From Thermotogota bacterium (lineage in GTDB: Bacteria; Thermotogota; Thermotogae; Petrotogales; Petrotogaceae): DNA of 64,000 bases. Below the pieces are notes generated by a model. That model searched no databases and was not told the DNA's origin. It saw nothing but the letters and a program-made list of their open reading frames with translations. This document shows positions 1 through 8,296 of this stretch, piece by piece; position 1 is the stretch's first letter, and every line of letters begins with the position of its first letter. The translations under genes were made by a program, and so were the position numbers. Location: positions 62,001 through 126,000 of the forward strand of contig JAKOZG010000033.1 in NCBI GenBank assembly GCA_029780115.1. Direction: 5' to 3'.

Positions 1-437
1 AACGCTTTCGGATTGTACCAGACTAAACTTTTAACGTCTGCAGAAATATATAATCCATACATCCCATCTTTATACGAAGCTAAATCTATCCATGTTTGAG
101 CGTAATCTTTCTTAAAGGTGTCCATGTTCAATACCTTTTTCAAATCGACTAAGGCACCATCATCAGCTAAATCCTTCATAAGCCCCAAACCAGTTAATGC
201 AACAATATCTGGTGGATTACCTGCTTCCAAGCGTGTGGTAATAAGGGTTGGCAAATCCCTCGTACCTTCATATTGAACCTCAATACCAGTTGCTGCTTCA
301 AAAACTTCGACTACTTTTAGGAACGCATCTAACTCTTGCCCTCCCCAAACACCCATCACCGTCAATTTACCTTTTTGTCCAAAAATTGATAGAACACAGA
401 TTAAAAAGACTATTATAACCGACCATCTTTTTTTCAT
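1..437 (-). CDS. ABC transporter sugar-binding protein, AglE/MalE-like (5' part only)
   Basis: Only the first 145 codons are inside the window; the gene runs off the left edge. The start ATG (435-437) has an SD (GGAGG within 443-452). Residues 1 to about 20 form a signal peptide (basic KKR, then a hydrophobic run ending FGQ). The mature part begins with the family pattern of alpha-glucoside-type solute-binding proteins: GGQELDAF, then GTRDLPTLITTRLEAGNPPDI. By family knowledge it would capture an oligosaccharide outside the membrane and pass it to two permeases. The substrate cannot be told from this fragment, and partner genes would lie to the left. Confidence 0.85.
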   Translation of the reverse strand, partial: MKKRWSVIIVFLICVLSIFGQKGKLTVMGVWGGQELDAFLKVVEVFEAATGIEVQYEGTRDLPTLITTRLEAGNPPDIVALTGLGLMKDLADDGALVDLKKVLNMDTFKKDYAQTWIDLASYKDGMYGLYISADVKSLVWYNPKA

Positions 438-930
438 AACTCGTCGCCTCCTTGAATTTAATTTGCTTGAAACTCTTTATTAATCTTATTTGAAACTGTA
501 ATCTCTCTTTTAATTTCTACATGGCATTTTCGTTTGTAGTTTCTTTTAAGAAAGGTTATAAACATTAGCGTTTCGAGTTTCTTTTAGAAATAAAAAGGAT
601 AGATAGTTCATAAAAATGTTTTGTAATTAGGAAAGTATAATTAAGCAGCAATTAAATTGGATTAAATGATTTAAATTAAATATTTTCGTTTTATTATCTT
701 CATTTTACACCAACTTAATCTAAAATGGAAATTAACTTATAAGTAGAAAATAGTAGTTCTTTTAATATAAACCAACTTATTCAATCACAATTAAATTTTT
801 TGGATAAAACTGAGAAATTTTATATAAACCCCATATTAAATTAAGATGTAGTTGTAAAAGACTTGATTAAATGTTCTCTAGAATTAACATATTGAAAAAA
901 ATAACTCAAACATAGAAACATGCTTGGCAC
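438..930. other. AT-rich intergenic region upstream of the binding protein gene
   Basis: About 490 bases between the 3' end of the trp operon and the divergent start of the binding protein gene. The only structure I see is a direct repeat of roughly 22 bases (CGTTTG-TAGTTTCTTTTAAGAA at 531-552 and CGTTTC-GAGTTTCTTTTAGAAA at 569-590), listed separately. No convincing ORF or RNA gene is visible. Confidence 0.5.
531..590. repeat. Two direct repeats upstream of the sugar-binding protein gene
   Basis: Copies at 531-552 and 569-590 share CGTTT, then AGTTTCTTTT and a GAA block, and their starts are 38 bases apart. They lie about 100-155 bases upstream of the minus-strand binding-protein start. Paired, nearly identical boxes at this distance could be regulator sites, but no promoter was recognised, so this is inference. 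Confidence 0.35.
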
Positions 931-931
931 G

Positions 932-966
932 TAAAAATAAAAACAAAGACGCTCATATGAGCGTCT
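932..966 (-). terminator. Intrinsic terminator of the trp operon
   Basis: A perfect 20-base palindrome at 947-966 (arm AGACGCTCAT), 25 bases past the trpA stop. On the minus strand it is followed by a T-rich tract (TTGTTTTTATTTTT). Confidence 0.85.
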
Positions 967-991
967 CTATATCTCAAGAATTTCACCAAAA

Positions 992-1768
992 CTACCAAAC
1001 TTTTAAATTTTGAACGAATGTATGGATTTCGTTAAACATCTTAATTTTATTTTCTTTGTTTTGGTCAATAATTTTTATTAATGCACTACCTACTATTATT
1101 CCATCGACGTAGTTAATGATATGTTTAACTTTTTCAGGAGTGTCTATTCCAAAACCAATAGCTATTGGTATATCAACATATTTTCTGATTTTTTGAACAT
1201 ATTCATTTATGTATTCAACTGGTCCTCTACTGTCACCAGTTACTCCCATAAGAGAAACGCAATATAAAAATCCTGTTGCATGTTTTGAAAGCTCTTTTAA
1301 TCGTTCTTCAGACGTATTTGGTGCAACTAATAATATTCCGTCTATATCATTTTCTTTTAACTCTTCATAGAACTCTGGTTCTTCATCAAAGGGCAAATCA
1401 GGAATTATTACTCCTGAAACACCTGCAAGTTTACAATCTTCAATAAACTTGTCACTACCATAACTTAAGATGGAATTATAATAACCCATCAAAACAAGAG
1501 GGGTATTAATCCTGCCTTTTATACTTTCTAATGTATTAAAAATTTTACTGAGAGTTATTCCCTTTTTTATTGCTCTTTGACTAGCTTCTTGGATTACGGG
1601 ACCATCAGCTAAGGGATCAGAAAAAGGAATCCCAATTTCAATTATGTCAACTCCAGCTTTATTGAGTTCTAATATTATATCTTTTGTGGTTTCTAGATCT
1701 GGATCTCCCGCTGTTATGTATGTTATTAAAGCCTTTTTATTATCGAAAATTTTTTGGATTTTACTCAT
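992..1768 (-). CDS. trpA: Tryptophan synthase alpha chain
   Basis: Cleaves indole-3-glycerol phosphate to indole and glyceraldehyde-3-phosphate; indole is channelled to TrpB in the alpha2-beta2 complex in the cytoplasm. The 258-residue length is normal for this TIM barrel. Visible motifs are IIEIGIPFSDPLADGP (catalytic Glu44 and Asp55 by family alignment), the loop GVIIPDLPFDEE, and a C-terminal phosphate-binding GFGIDTPEKV. The ATG at 1766-1768 follows a good SD (GGAGG). It is the last gene of the trp operon and is separated from trpB by 133 bases that hold one degenerate copy of the dispersed repeat. Confidence 0.97.
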   Translation of the reverse strand: MSKIQKIFDNKKALITYITAGDPDLETTKDIILELNKAGVDIIEIGIPFSDPLADGPVIQEASQRAIKKGITLSKIFNTLESIKGRINTPLVLMGYYNSILSYGSDKFIEDCKLAGVSGVIIPDLPFDEEPEFYEELKENDIDGILLVAPNTSEERLKELSKHATGFLYCVSLMGVTGDSRGPVEYINEYVQKIRKYVDIPIAIGFGIDTPEKVKHIINYVDGIIVGSALIKIIDQNKENKIKMFNEIHTFVQNLKVW

Positions 1769-1840
1769 TTTAGGGCCTCCAAATGTTGAAAGTTTTTAAA
1801 ACTTTGGAAATTCTAAAACGTTTTTAGACTAAAAGCGATT

Positions 1841-1897
1841 AGCACTTGGTATCAAGAGAGATAAGGGCTACCGCCTTTGAACCCATTAAAATTCAAA
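1841..1897 (-). repeat. Degenerate copy of the dispersed hairpin repeat (trpB-trpA spacer)
   Basis: On the plus strand it reads CTTGGTATCAAG, then AAGGGCTACCGCC, then GAACCCATTAAAATTCAAA. This matches the tandem units at 4655-4980 with substitutions. In the direction of transcription it begins a few bases after the trpB stop codon. Confidence 0.75.
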
Positions 1898-1901
1898 TTA
1901 G

Positions 1902-3074
1902 TTATTTTCGATTTAGATTCCTATATGAATCCACGTCTTTATCTCCTCTTCCAGAAAGGTTTACAATTATTATTTTATTTTTATCCAATTGAGGAGCTAA
2001 TTTCATGGTATATGCTAGTGCATGTGAGCTTTCAAATGCCGGTATTATGCCTTCAAGTTTTGTCAGTAGTTCAAAAGCTTCTATTGCTTCTTCATCGGTG
2101 ACTGAAGTATATGTAGCTCTTTTTTTGTCACGTAGAAAACTATGTTCTGGTCCTACTCCCGGATAGTCTAGCCCAGCTGAAATTGAATAGGCAAGTTTAA
2201 TTTGTCCATTTTCATCTTGAAGTACATAAGATTTGCTTCCGTGTAGAACTCCTATTTTTCCAGCAGTTAAAGCCGCTGCATGTAACCCTGTTTCTAACCC
2301 TTTACCAGCAGCTTCAACACCTATTAATTTTACTTCTTGATCTTCGACAAAAGGGTAAAATATGCCCATTGCATTACTTCCTCCCCCAACGCAGGCTACA
2401 ATGTAATCAGGTAATCGCCCTTCTTTTTCGATTATCTGTTTTTTAGCTTCGTCTCCAATTACTCTTTGAAAGTCTCTAACAATCTTCGGATAGGGATGAG
2501 GTCCAACAACAGACCCTATTACATAATGAGTATCTTCAACATTTGTTACCCAATCTCTAATTGCTTCATCTACTGCTTCATTCAAAGTTTGACTACCATT
2601 GTAAACTGGAATAACTTTTGCTCCTAGCATTTCCATCTTATACACGTTTAGCGATTGCCTTTTCATATCTTCGGCACCCATGTAGATTATACATTCCAAG
2701 CCAAATTTTGTGGCAGCTGTTGCAGTTGCTACACCATGTTGCCCAGCGCCTGTCTCTGCAATTATACGTTTTTTGCCCATCTTTTTAGCTAACAAAACCT
2801 GACCTAGAGCATTATTAATCTTGTGAGCGCCTGTATGGTTCAGATCTTCTCTTTTTAAATATATTTTTGCACCATTTAAATATTCAGTGAATCTGTCTGC
2901 AAAGTAAAGGGGTGTTGGCCTTCCACTGTAGTCAGCCAAGAGTCTGTTAAACTCTTTGATGAAATCAGGATCCTTAGAGTATTCTTCATAAGCTGCTTCT
3001 AGTTCTTCCAAAGCTGGAATTAGTGTTTCTGGAACGTATTGTCCTCCATATTGCCCATAATAACCTTTTTTCAT
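1902..3074 (-). CDS. trpB: Tryptophan synthase beta chain
   Basis: PLP enzyme that condenses indole with L-serine to make L-tryptophan. The 390 residues match the standard TrpB1 type. Key residues: the PLP lysine is Lys85 in [10 protein letters not shown], the catalytic Glu107 lies in AETGAGQHG, and the PLP-phosphate loop is [10 protein letters not shown]. The ATG has an SD (AAGGAGG) directly upstream. The gene lies between trpF and trpA; both flanking spacers carry a degenerate hairpin repeat. I see no missing residue. Confidence 0.98.
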   Translation of the reverse strand: MKKGYYGQYGGQYVPETLIPALEELEAAYEEYSKDPDFIKEFNRLLADYSGRPTPLYFADRFTEYLNGAKIYLKREDLNHTGAHKINNALGQVLLAKKMGKKRIIAETGAGQHGVATATAATKFGLECIIYMGAEDMKRQSLNVYKMEMLGAKVIPVYNGSQTLNEAVDEAIRDWVTNVEDTHYVIGSVVGPHPYPKIVRDFQRVIGDEAKKQIIEKEGRLPDYIVACVGGGSNAMGIFYPFVEDQEVKLIGVEAAGKGLETGLHAAALTAGKIGVLHGSKSYVLQDENGQIKLAYSISAGLDYPGVGPEHSFLRDKKRATYTSVTDEEAIEAFELLTKLEGIIPAFESSHALAYTMKLAPQLDKNKIIIVNLSGRGDKDVDSYRNLNRK

Positions 3075-3159
3075 CTTTTTTTCCTCCTTATTTTTATGTT
3101 TTTATTTTTTAAAAAATTATAAAAAGTGATTTTATAGCTTTTTTAGATTTGTTTTGTTT

Positions 3160-3216
3160 GGTACTTGGTATCAAGAGAAATGAGAGCTGCCACCCTTGAA
3201 CCCGTTAAAATTCAAA
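3160..3216 (-). repeat. Degenerate copy of the dispersed hairpin repeat (trpF-trpB spacer)
   Basis: The plus strand reads GGTACTTGGTATCAAG, then GAGAGCTGCCACCC, then GAACCCGTTAAAATTCAAA. It matches the unit at 4655-4980. The repeat overlaps the end of trpF: its TTTGAATTTTAA end supplies the last codons and the TAA stop (3205-3207). Confidence 0.75.
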
Positions 3217-3837
3217 ATATTTTTCTGTGTCTTTAATTATTTCTAAAGTTTGTTTGATTAAATTTATATCTTTTTTGCCTGGATTCTTTTCAACCTTGCT
3301 ATTTAAATCTATTGCAGCTGGTTTTAAAGTAGCTATTGCTTGAGAAACATTTTCTGGACCTATACCACCAGCCAAAATGAAAGGCTCTTTTATGTTTAGA
3401 TTTTTTAAAATCTTCCAATCAAATGTTTCTCCTGTTCCCCCTATCTTATTTCCAACCATTGTATCAAAAAGAAGATAATCAACCTCATCTTGGTATATTG
3501 CTATATCAGACAATGATTTTTCATTCCCAATTTTTAACGCTTTTATAGTTTTTAGCTTACATTTTTTAATTAAAGAGATATTTTCAGAACCATGGAACTG
3601 TATATAATCGAATAATCTGCTTTCTTGGATTTCTTCTAACTCGTTAAGAGTAACATCTACAACAACTGCAACTCTACTGATAAATGGAGGCAATACTTTA
3701 GTGATCTCAGCAACCTTTGATAATTCAATCTTTCTAGGGCTTTTAGAGAGGATAAAACCCAACGCATGCACGTTTAAATTAGCAATGTTAACTGCATCAG
3801 CAATATTTGTAATCCCACAAACCTTAATCCTAACCAT
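3205..3837 (-). CDS. trpF: Phosphoribosylanthranilate isomerase
   Basis: Amadori isomerase that converts N-(5'-phosphoribosyl)anthranilate to the carboxyphenylamino-deoxyribulose phosphate used by TrpC. The 210-residue length fits a monofunctional TrpF. Cys7 in KVCGIT (general base) and Asp125 in LFDTMVGNKIGGTG (general acid) are present. The C-terminal phosphate loop reads DLNSKVEKNPGKKD, where the usual form is DvsSgvE-pGxKd. It overlaps trpC by 8 bases, so the two are probably translationally coupled. Its last few codons are formed by the end of a dispersed repeat. Confidence 0.96.
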   Translation of the reverse strand: MVRIKVCGITNIADAVNIANLNVHALGFILSKSPRKIELSKVAEITKVLPPFISRVAVVVDVTLNELEEIQESRLFDYIQFHGSENISLIKKCKLKTIKALKIGNEKSLSDIAIYQDEVDYLLFDTMVGNKIGGTGETFDWKILKNLNIKEPFILAGGIGPENVSQAIATLKPAAIDLNSKVEKNPGKKDINLIKQTLEIIKDTEKYFEF

Positions 3838-4594
3838 TTCTTACTTGCTCCTTTTGAGGAAACAACTCTTTTATTTTTTCCAGAGGATTATCAGCCTTCA
3901 TTAAAGCCTCTCCTATTAACACACCGTCAACACTTAAACTTTCAAGGTAATCAATATCTTTTTTATTTTTTATTCCACTTTCAGAAACAATATAAAAATT
4001 ACCTCTTATGTTCATTCTTTCTAATTTATTTATGATCTTTTCAGTGTTTCTGATATCTACCGTAAAATCATCTAAATTTCTATTATTTATACCCAACATT
4101 TCTGTTTTCGTGCCTTTTATCTTTTCTAAATCGTTATAATCATGTACTTCAACGAGTGTTTCTAATCCAAATTGATTTGAGATCTCTAAAAAGTTAATAA
4201 TCTGTTCTTTTGTTAAAATCGCTGCTATTAACAGTATTACATCTGATCCTAGAAAAAGACTTTCATATATCTGCAAAGGGTGAATTATAAAATCTTTTCT
4301 TAGAATAGGTAGAGTTGTTTTACTTCGTAACTGTCTTAAAATTTCTGTGCCTCCGTTAAAGTACTTTTCATCAGTTAGTATTGATATAGCATCTGCCCCG
4401 CCTTTTGCATACGCCTCCAGTTGTTTTTCAGGGTCAAAGTTTTTAGAAATAATGCCTTTACTAGGTGACGCTTTCTTTATTTCGGCAATTAGGGTTAATT
4501 CGCTTTTCCTCAAAACTGATTTGAGAGATCTCTTTTTTTGTGTTAACTTTAAAAGTTCTTCATTTTTTGTTTTTATTATTTCTTGTAGAAACAT
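3830..4594 (-). CDS. trpC: Indole-3-glycerol phosphate synthase
   Basis: Closes the indole ring of carboxyphenylamino-deoxyribulose phosphate with loss of CO2 and water. The 254 residues form a single TIM barrel, not fused to TrpF. Visible motifs are LIAEIKKASPSKG (Glu38 and Lys40), LRKDFIIHPLQIYES (catalytic Lys99) and IVSESGI. The ATG at 4592-4594 has a strong SD (AAGGAGG). The 460 bases between trpD and this gene are mostly tandem hairpin repeats that carry anti-SD sequences, so its expression may be uncoupled from trpEGD. Confidence 0.97.
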   Translation of the reverse strand: MFLQEIIKTKNEELLKLTQKKRSLKSVLRKSELTLIAEIKKASPSKGIISKNFDPEKQLEAYAKGGADAISILTDEKYFNGGTEILRQLRSKTTLPILRKDFIIHPLQIYESLFLGSDVILLIAAILTKEQIINFLEISNQFGLETLVEVHDYNDLEKIKGTKTEMLGINNRNLDDFTVDIRNTEKIINKLERMNIRGNFYIVSESGIKNKKDIDYLESLSVDGVLIGEALMKADNPLEKIKELFPQKEQVRNG

Positions 4595-4654
4595 ATTTGC
4601 CTCCTTGTCCGTTTCTATCTAACCCCTTTAGAATTCTAGAAACTATATTAGCGA

Positions 4655-4980
4655 GGGGGAAGGGCTCCGCCCTGGTACCCTTTTAAATTCAAAAACAGTA
4701 ATTAATAATTACAACTTTTTGGTACCTTTACCAAAGGAGGTGAGGGCTCCGCCCTGGACCCGTTATAAATTCAAAAACAGTAATTAACAATTACAACTTT
4801 TTGGTACTTATACCAAAGGAGGGAAGGGCTCCGCCCTGGTACCCTTTTAAATTCAAAAACAGTAATTAATAATTACAACTTTTTGGTACCTTTACCAAAG
4901 GAGGTGAGGGCTCTGCCCTGGTACCCTTTTAAATTCAAAAACAGTAATTAACAATTACAACTTTTTGGTACTTATAAAAT
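4655..4980 (-). repeat. Four tandem 82-bp hairpin units within the trp operon
   Basis: The core GGGCTCCGCCC recurs at 4662, 4744, 4826 and (as GGGCTCTGCCC) at 4908, exactly 82 bases apart. Units 1 and 3 are nearly identical, and units 2 and 4 resemble each other, so the array looks like a 164-bp dimer duplicated once. In transcript sense each unit contains TACCA-GGGC-gga-GCCC-TCACCTCCTT-TGGTA and an AT-rich hairpin around TAATTA. Three copies carry CCTCCTTTGG, complementary to a Shine-Dalgarno sequence. No ORF runs through the array. Confidence 0.95.
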
Positions 4981-5054
4981 TCGGAAATCTCTAGACACGC
5001 AGGCTTCACATATCAATATTAATTTCATACAAAATCTTGTCAAAAAGATAAAAA

Positions 5055-6080
5055 TCAATTTCGTACAGTTAAGAAATTTGTATACTCGATCATATCTTCT
5101 AGTTTACGAAGAGCTTTTTTGCTATCTATTATTTCTTGAGCATATTTAACTCCATCTTCAAAGTTATCAACAACATTAGTAACTACCAGAGCTGCTGCAG
5201 AATTAAATACCACTACATCTCTTTTCGGTCCTTTTTCTCCATTAAAGATACTTAGAATGATCCTTTTATTTTCCTGCGCTGTTCCACCTTTAATTTCTTC
5301 TAAATCATATCTTTTTAAGCCCACATCTTCTGGAGCTATTTCTAGCTCTTCAATTGTTCCATCACTCAGAAAAGCTACCTTGTTTTCGCCTACCAAAGAA
5401 AATTCATCAATACCTCCTGCACCATGAACAACCATAGCCCTTTTAACCCCTAAATTTCTCAACACTTCTACAATTGGATAAACAAGATTTGGATCGTATA
5501 TACCCATTAATTGATATTTAACTTTTGCGGGATTAGTTAAAGGGCCAAGGAGGTTAAAAATAGTTCTAATACCAAGTTCTTTTCTCGGAACCGCTGCATA
5601 CTGAGTAGCTTTATGAAAATCTGGGGCAAACAAAAATGCGATATTTATTTCTTTTAGACATTCTTCAACCAAATTTACTGAAAGTGATATGTTCACCCCT
5701 AAAGATTCTAAAACGTCTGCACTCCCACTTTTACTTGAGACAGATCTGTTCCCATGTTTTGCAACAGATATCCCCGCTGCTGCTAAAACAAAGGCTGCCG
5801 CTGTAGAAATATTGAAAGTTCCTTTACCGTCTCCCCCTGTTCCACACGTGTCTAGTAGATTATCGCTTTCATAATTAAAAGGAAGGGCTTTTTCTCTCAT
5901 CACTTTTGCACTCGCTGTTATTTCATCTACGGTCTCACCTTTCATGTTTAGTCCTACTAGAAACCCCGCTAATTGGCTGTGTGTTGTTTTTCCTTCCATA
6001 ACCATATTCATAGCTTCTTCCATTTCTTCCATGCTCAAATCTTGTTTTTTAACTACTTTTTGAAGAAAATAATTAAACAT
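5055..6080 (-). CDS. trpD: Anthranilate phosphoribosyltransferase
   Basis: Transfers the phosphoribosyl group of PRPP to anthranilate. The 341-residue length is that of the stand-alone enzyme. Motifs are CGTGGDGKGTFNIS (residues 79-92, PRPP-pyrophosphate binding), KHGNRSVSSKSGSADVLE and LLGPLTNPA. It overlaps trpG by 8 bases, but the two are separate proteins, unlike the TrpG-TrpD fusion known from Thermotoga maritima. The ATG has an SD (GAAGGAGCG). Confidence 0.97.
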   Translation of the reverse strand: MFNYFLQKVVKKQDLSMEEMEEAMNMVMEGKTTHSQLAGFLVGLNMKGETVDEITASAKVMREKALPFNYESDNLLDTCGTGGDGKGTFNISTAAAFVLAAAGISVAKHGNRSVSSKSGSADVLESLGVNISLSVNLVEECLKEINIAFLFAPDFHKATQYAAVPRKELGIRTIFNLLGPLTNPAKVKYQLMGIYDPNLVYPIVEVLRNLGVKRAMVVHGAGGIDEFSLVGENKVAFLSDGTIEELEIAPEDVGLKRYDLEEIKGGTAQENKRIILSIFNGEKGPKRDVVVFNSAAALVVTNVVDNFEDGVKYAQEIIDSKKALRKLEDMIEYTNFLTVRN

Positions 6081-6657
6081 AGTTAACGCTCCTTCCTATT
6101 TTCATGAAATTTTCTAACAGCTGAAATCCAATTGATGTCAATATAGATTCAGGATGAAATTGAACACCATATAACCAATAAAAGCGATGCCTTATAGCCA
6201 TGATCTCGTTTTCTTCAGTAAGAGCTAGAATCTTTAATTCATTAGGAAATGAATCTTGTGATACTACTAACGAATCGTATCTTGTTGCATTGAATGGATT
6301 AGTTATTCCATCAAATAATTCATCACTGCAGGCTACAAATATCTTGGAAACTCTGCCATGATGTATCTCGTTTGTTTTAATGAGTTTTCCTCCAAACGTT
6401 TTTGCAATACATTGATGCCCTAAACCAATACCGAGTATAGGTGTTTTATCCGCAAAATGTTTTACAACTTCTACTAATATTCCTGCATCGCTCGGTAAAC
6501 CAGATCCTGGAGAGATTATTATGTGAGAAGGGTTCATAGATTCTATCTTGTTTATACTTACCTTGTCATTCTTATAAATCAACACATCATCTAACTCAGA
6601 TATTGTTTGATATATGTTGTAAGTAAAGGAATCATAATTATCAATTAATAAGATCAT
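6073..6657 (-). CDS. trpG: Anthranilate synthase component II (glutamine amidotransferase subunit), catalytic Cys replaced by Gly
   Basis: By family it should release ammonia from glutamine for TrpE. It has the class I fold signatures LLIDNYDSFTYNI and ISPGSGLPSDAGI, and the His-Glu pair in GVQFHPES (His168, Glu170). The nucleophile motif, normally GxCLGHQ, reads GIGLGHQ: residue 78 is Gly (codon GGT at 6424-6426) instead of Cys (TGT). A Cys at 83 is not the nucleophile position. The reading frame is otherwise intact, so the gene is either newly inactivated or works only as a structural partner of an ammonia-dependent TrpE. I chose ATG 6657 because the SD GGGGGTGG sits 5 bases before it; a GTG at 6666 lies inside that SD. 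Confidence 0.93.
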   Translation of the reverse strand: MILLIDNYDSFTYNIYQTISELDDVLIYKNDKVSINKIESMNPSHIIISPGSGLPSDAGILVEVVKHFADKTPILGIGLGHQCIAKTFGGKLIKTNEIHHGRVSKIFVACSDELFDGITNPFNATRYDSLVVSQDSFPNELKILALTEENEIMAIRHRFYWLYGVQFHPESILTSIGFQLLENFMKIGRSVNYV

Positions 6658-6672
6658 GAATGCCACCCCCGA

Positions 6673-8202
6673 TTATTTTATTAAATTCTGAACATCTGTT
6701 TTTTGATATTCAGCAATTTCTATAGCTTTAAACATTGCTTTTGCCTTATTTAATGTTTCTTCATACTCTTTTTCTGGTATTGAATATGAAACTATTCCGG
6801 CTCCAGATTGAATAAAGGCTTCACTGCCTTTACACACAATCGTTCTTATAGCAATTGCAGCATCTAAATCCCCATCAGGAGTAATATATCCGATTGATCC
6901 AGCATACACTTCTCGGGGCTCGGCTTCTAAGATCTCAATTAATTCTATAGCTTTGATTTTTGGTGCGCCAGAAACTGTTCCTGCAGGAAAAACAGATTTT
7001 AAAATTTCCAAAAGTCCAACATCTTCTCTTTTTACCCCTTCAACTTGGGAGTAGATATGCATAACATGAGAGTATTTTTCTATTCCAAAGAGTTGAGTTA
7101 CTTTAACAGATCCTCTCTTGCATACCTTCCCTAAATCATTTCTTGTTAAGTCTACCAACATGACATGTTCAGCTTTCTCTTTTTCATCATTTAGTAATTC
7201 TTGTTCTAAATCCGTATCTTCTTCTGCTTTTTGCCCACGGGTTCTTGTACCTGCTAGAGGCCTTGAAATAACTTCGCCTCTTTCTACTTTTACAAGCATT
7301 TCCGGGGAACAACCTAATATTTTAGCCTCTGGAAAATTGAGGTAGAACATGTAAGGAGACGGGTTTATAGCTCTCAATACTTCATAAATTTCAAAGGGAT
7401 TCGATTCAATATGTGTTGAGAACTTTTGAGATAACACTATCTGAAAAGCCCCAGATGAGTTTATTTGTTCAATAGCTTTTTTAACTTGTTCTAAAAAATC
7501 TTCTTTCTTGGTGTGATAAGTAATATTTAAAGGTGGATATTGCCTTTTAGAATACGATTGTTCATCGCTAGTAGTATCTTTAGAATCTTGTATTTTTAAA
7601 ATTTCAATAATATTTTCTTTTAAATTATCTATTTCAGACTGTGCGATACTAACTGACTCTTCTATCTCATCTGCTGTTTCTTCATTATCGAAATATAGAC
7701 AGTTAAAAATATGCAGCATCTTATCTTCATGATTCATGATTAATGACATTTTAGGGCAACATAAAATAGATAATGGAAGATCGTTGTTTTGTAAAAACTT
7801 GTCCGTTTGTTTATATAACAACCCTTCCCATAAATAGATCATTTCATAGCCAAAATATCCAAAAAAGCTGCAGAAAAAAGGAGGAATTTCTTTTATACTT
7901 TGAAAACAAATTTTGTCTAGTTCTTTTTCTAGAAAAGACAAATAATCAGCTTCTACAATCTCTATTTCTTTCTCTTCTCCTTCTTTTAGAGTTATAACTA
8001 AACTATCCTTATTATTTTTGCCATACCTTATAATCTTTTCTGGAATAACCCCTATCACCGAAAATGTCTTGCCATTATATTTCAAGTTTTCAAAAAGAAA
8101 AGAATAATCATTTTTCAAAGCAATATTTCTGTAAATAACCGTACTATTAATACTTTCAAAAGGTAGGGAACAAGATAATGTTTTTACTTTAATTTTTTTC
8201 AT
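6673..8202 (-). CDS. trpE: Anthranilate synthase component I
   Basis: Converts chorismate and ammonia to anthranilate and pyruvate. The C-terminal chorismate-binding domain (roughly residues 230-500) has LAGTRTRGQ, DLTRNDLGKVC, SGAPKIKAIELIE, YAGSIGY and QSGAGIVSYS. The N-terminal domain carries the region that binds tryptophan for feedback control, here FLFENLKYNGKTFSV rather than the common LLES form. I use the ATG at 8200-8202 because AAGGAGG lies 11 bases upstream; an in-frame GTG at 8226 would place that SD inside the gene. It is the first structural gene after the attenuator. Confidence 0.96.
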   Translation of the reverse strand: MKKIKVKTLSCSLPFESINSTVIYRNIALKNDYSFLFENLKYNGKTFSVIGVIPEKIIRYGKNNKDSLVITLKEGEEKEIEIVEADYLSFLEKELDKICFQSIKEIPPFFCSFFGYFGYEMIYLWEGLLYKQTDKFLQNNDLPLSILCCPKMSLIMNHEDKMLHIFNCLYFDNEETADEIEESVSIAQSEIDNLKENIIEILKIQDSKDTTSDEQSYSKRQYPPLNITYHTKKEDFLEQVKKAIEQINSSGAFQIVLSQKFSTHIESNPFEIYEVLRAINPSPYMFYLNFPEAKILGCSPEMLVKVERGEVISRPLAGTRTRGQKAEEDTDLEQELLNDEKEKAEHVMLVDLTRNDLGKVCKRGSVKVTQLFGIEKYSHVMHIYSQVEGVKREDVGLLEILKSVFPAGTVSGAPKIKAIELIEILEAEPREVYAGSIGYITPDGDLDAAIAIRTIVCKGSEAFIQSGAGIVSYSIPEKEYEETLNKAKAMFKAIEIAEYQKTDVQNLIK

Positions 8203-8251
8203 TTGAGTAACTGCCTCCTTGGGCACAATTTTTAAAAAATCTAATAAAAAA

Positions 8252-8289
8252 GAGGTCTTTCATCCCTTTTTTAATGGGAAAAAGACCTC
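8252..8289 (-). terminator. Second terminator-like hairpin in the trp leader
   Basis: On the minus strand, GAGGTCTTT (8289-8281) pairs with AAAGACCTC (8260-8252) around an inner TCCC/GGGA, followed by TTTTTTATTAG. It lies downstream of the main attenuator and before trpE. The same GAGGTCTT also occurs at the leader-peptide SD (8459-8452). Confidence 0.75.
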
Positions 8290-8296
8290 CACAATT

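Noticed and set aside
1877-2101. Plus-strand ORF within trpB
   Set aside because: It is antisense to a well-conserved enzyme, with no SD or recognisable product.
4655-4980. CRISPR-like array
   Set aside because: The period is 82 bases and the whole unit repeats, with no unique spacers; copies also occur singly elsewhere and no cas genes are present.
8203-8226. trpE start at GTG 8226
   Set aside because: The strong SD AAGGAGG lies inside this extension and fits the ATG at 8202.
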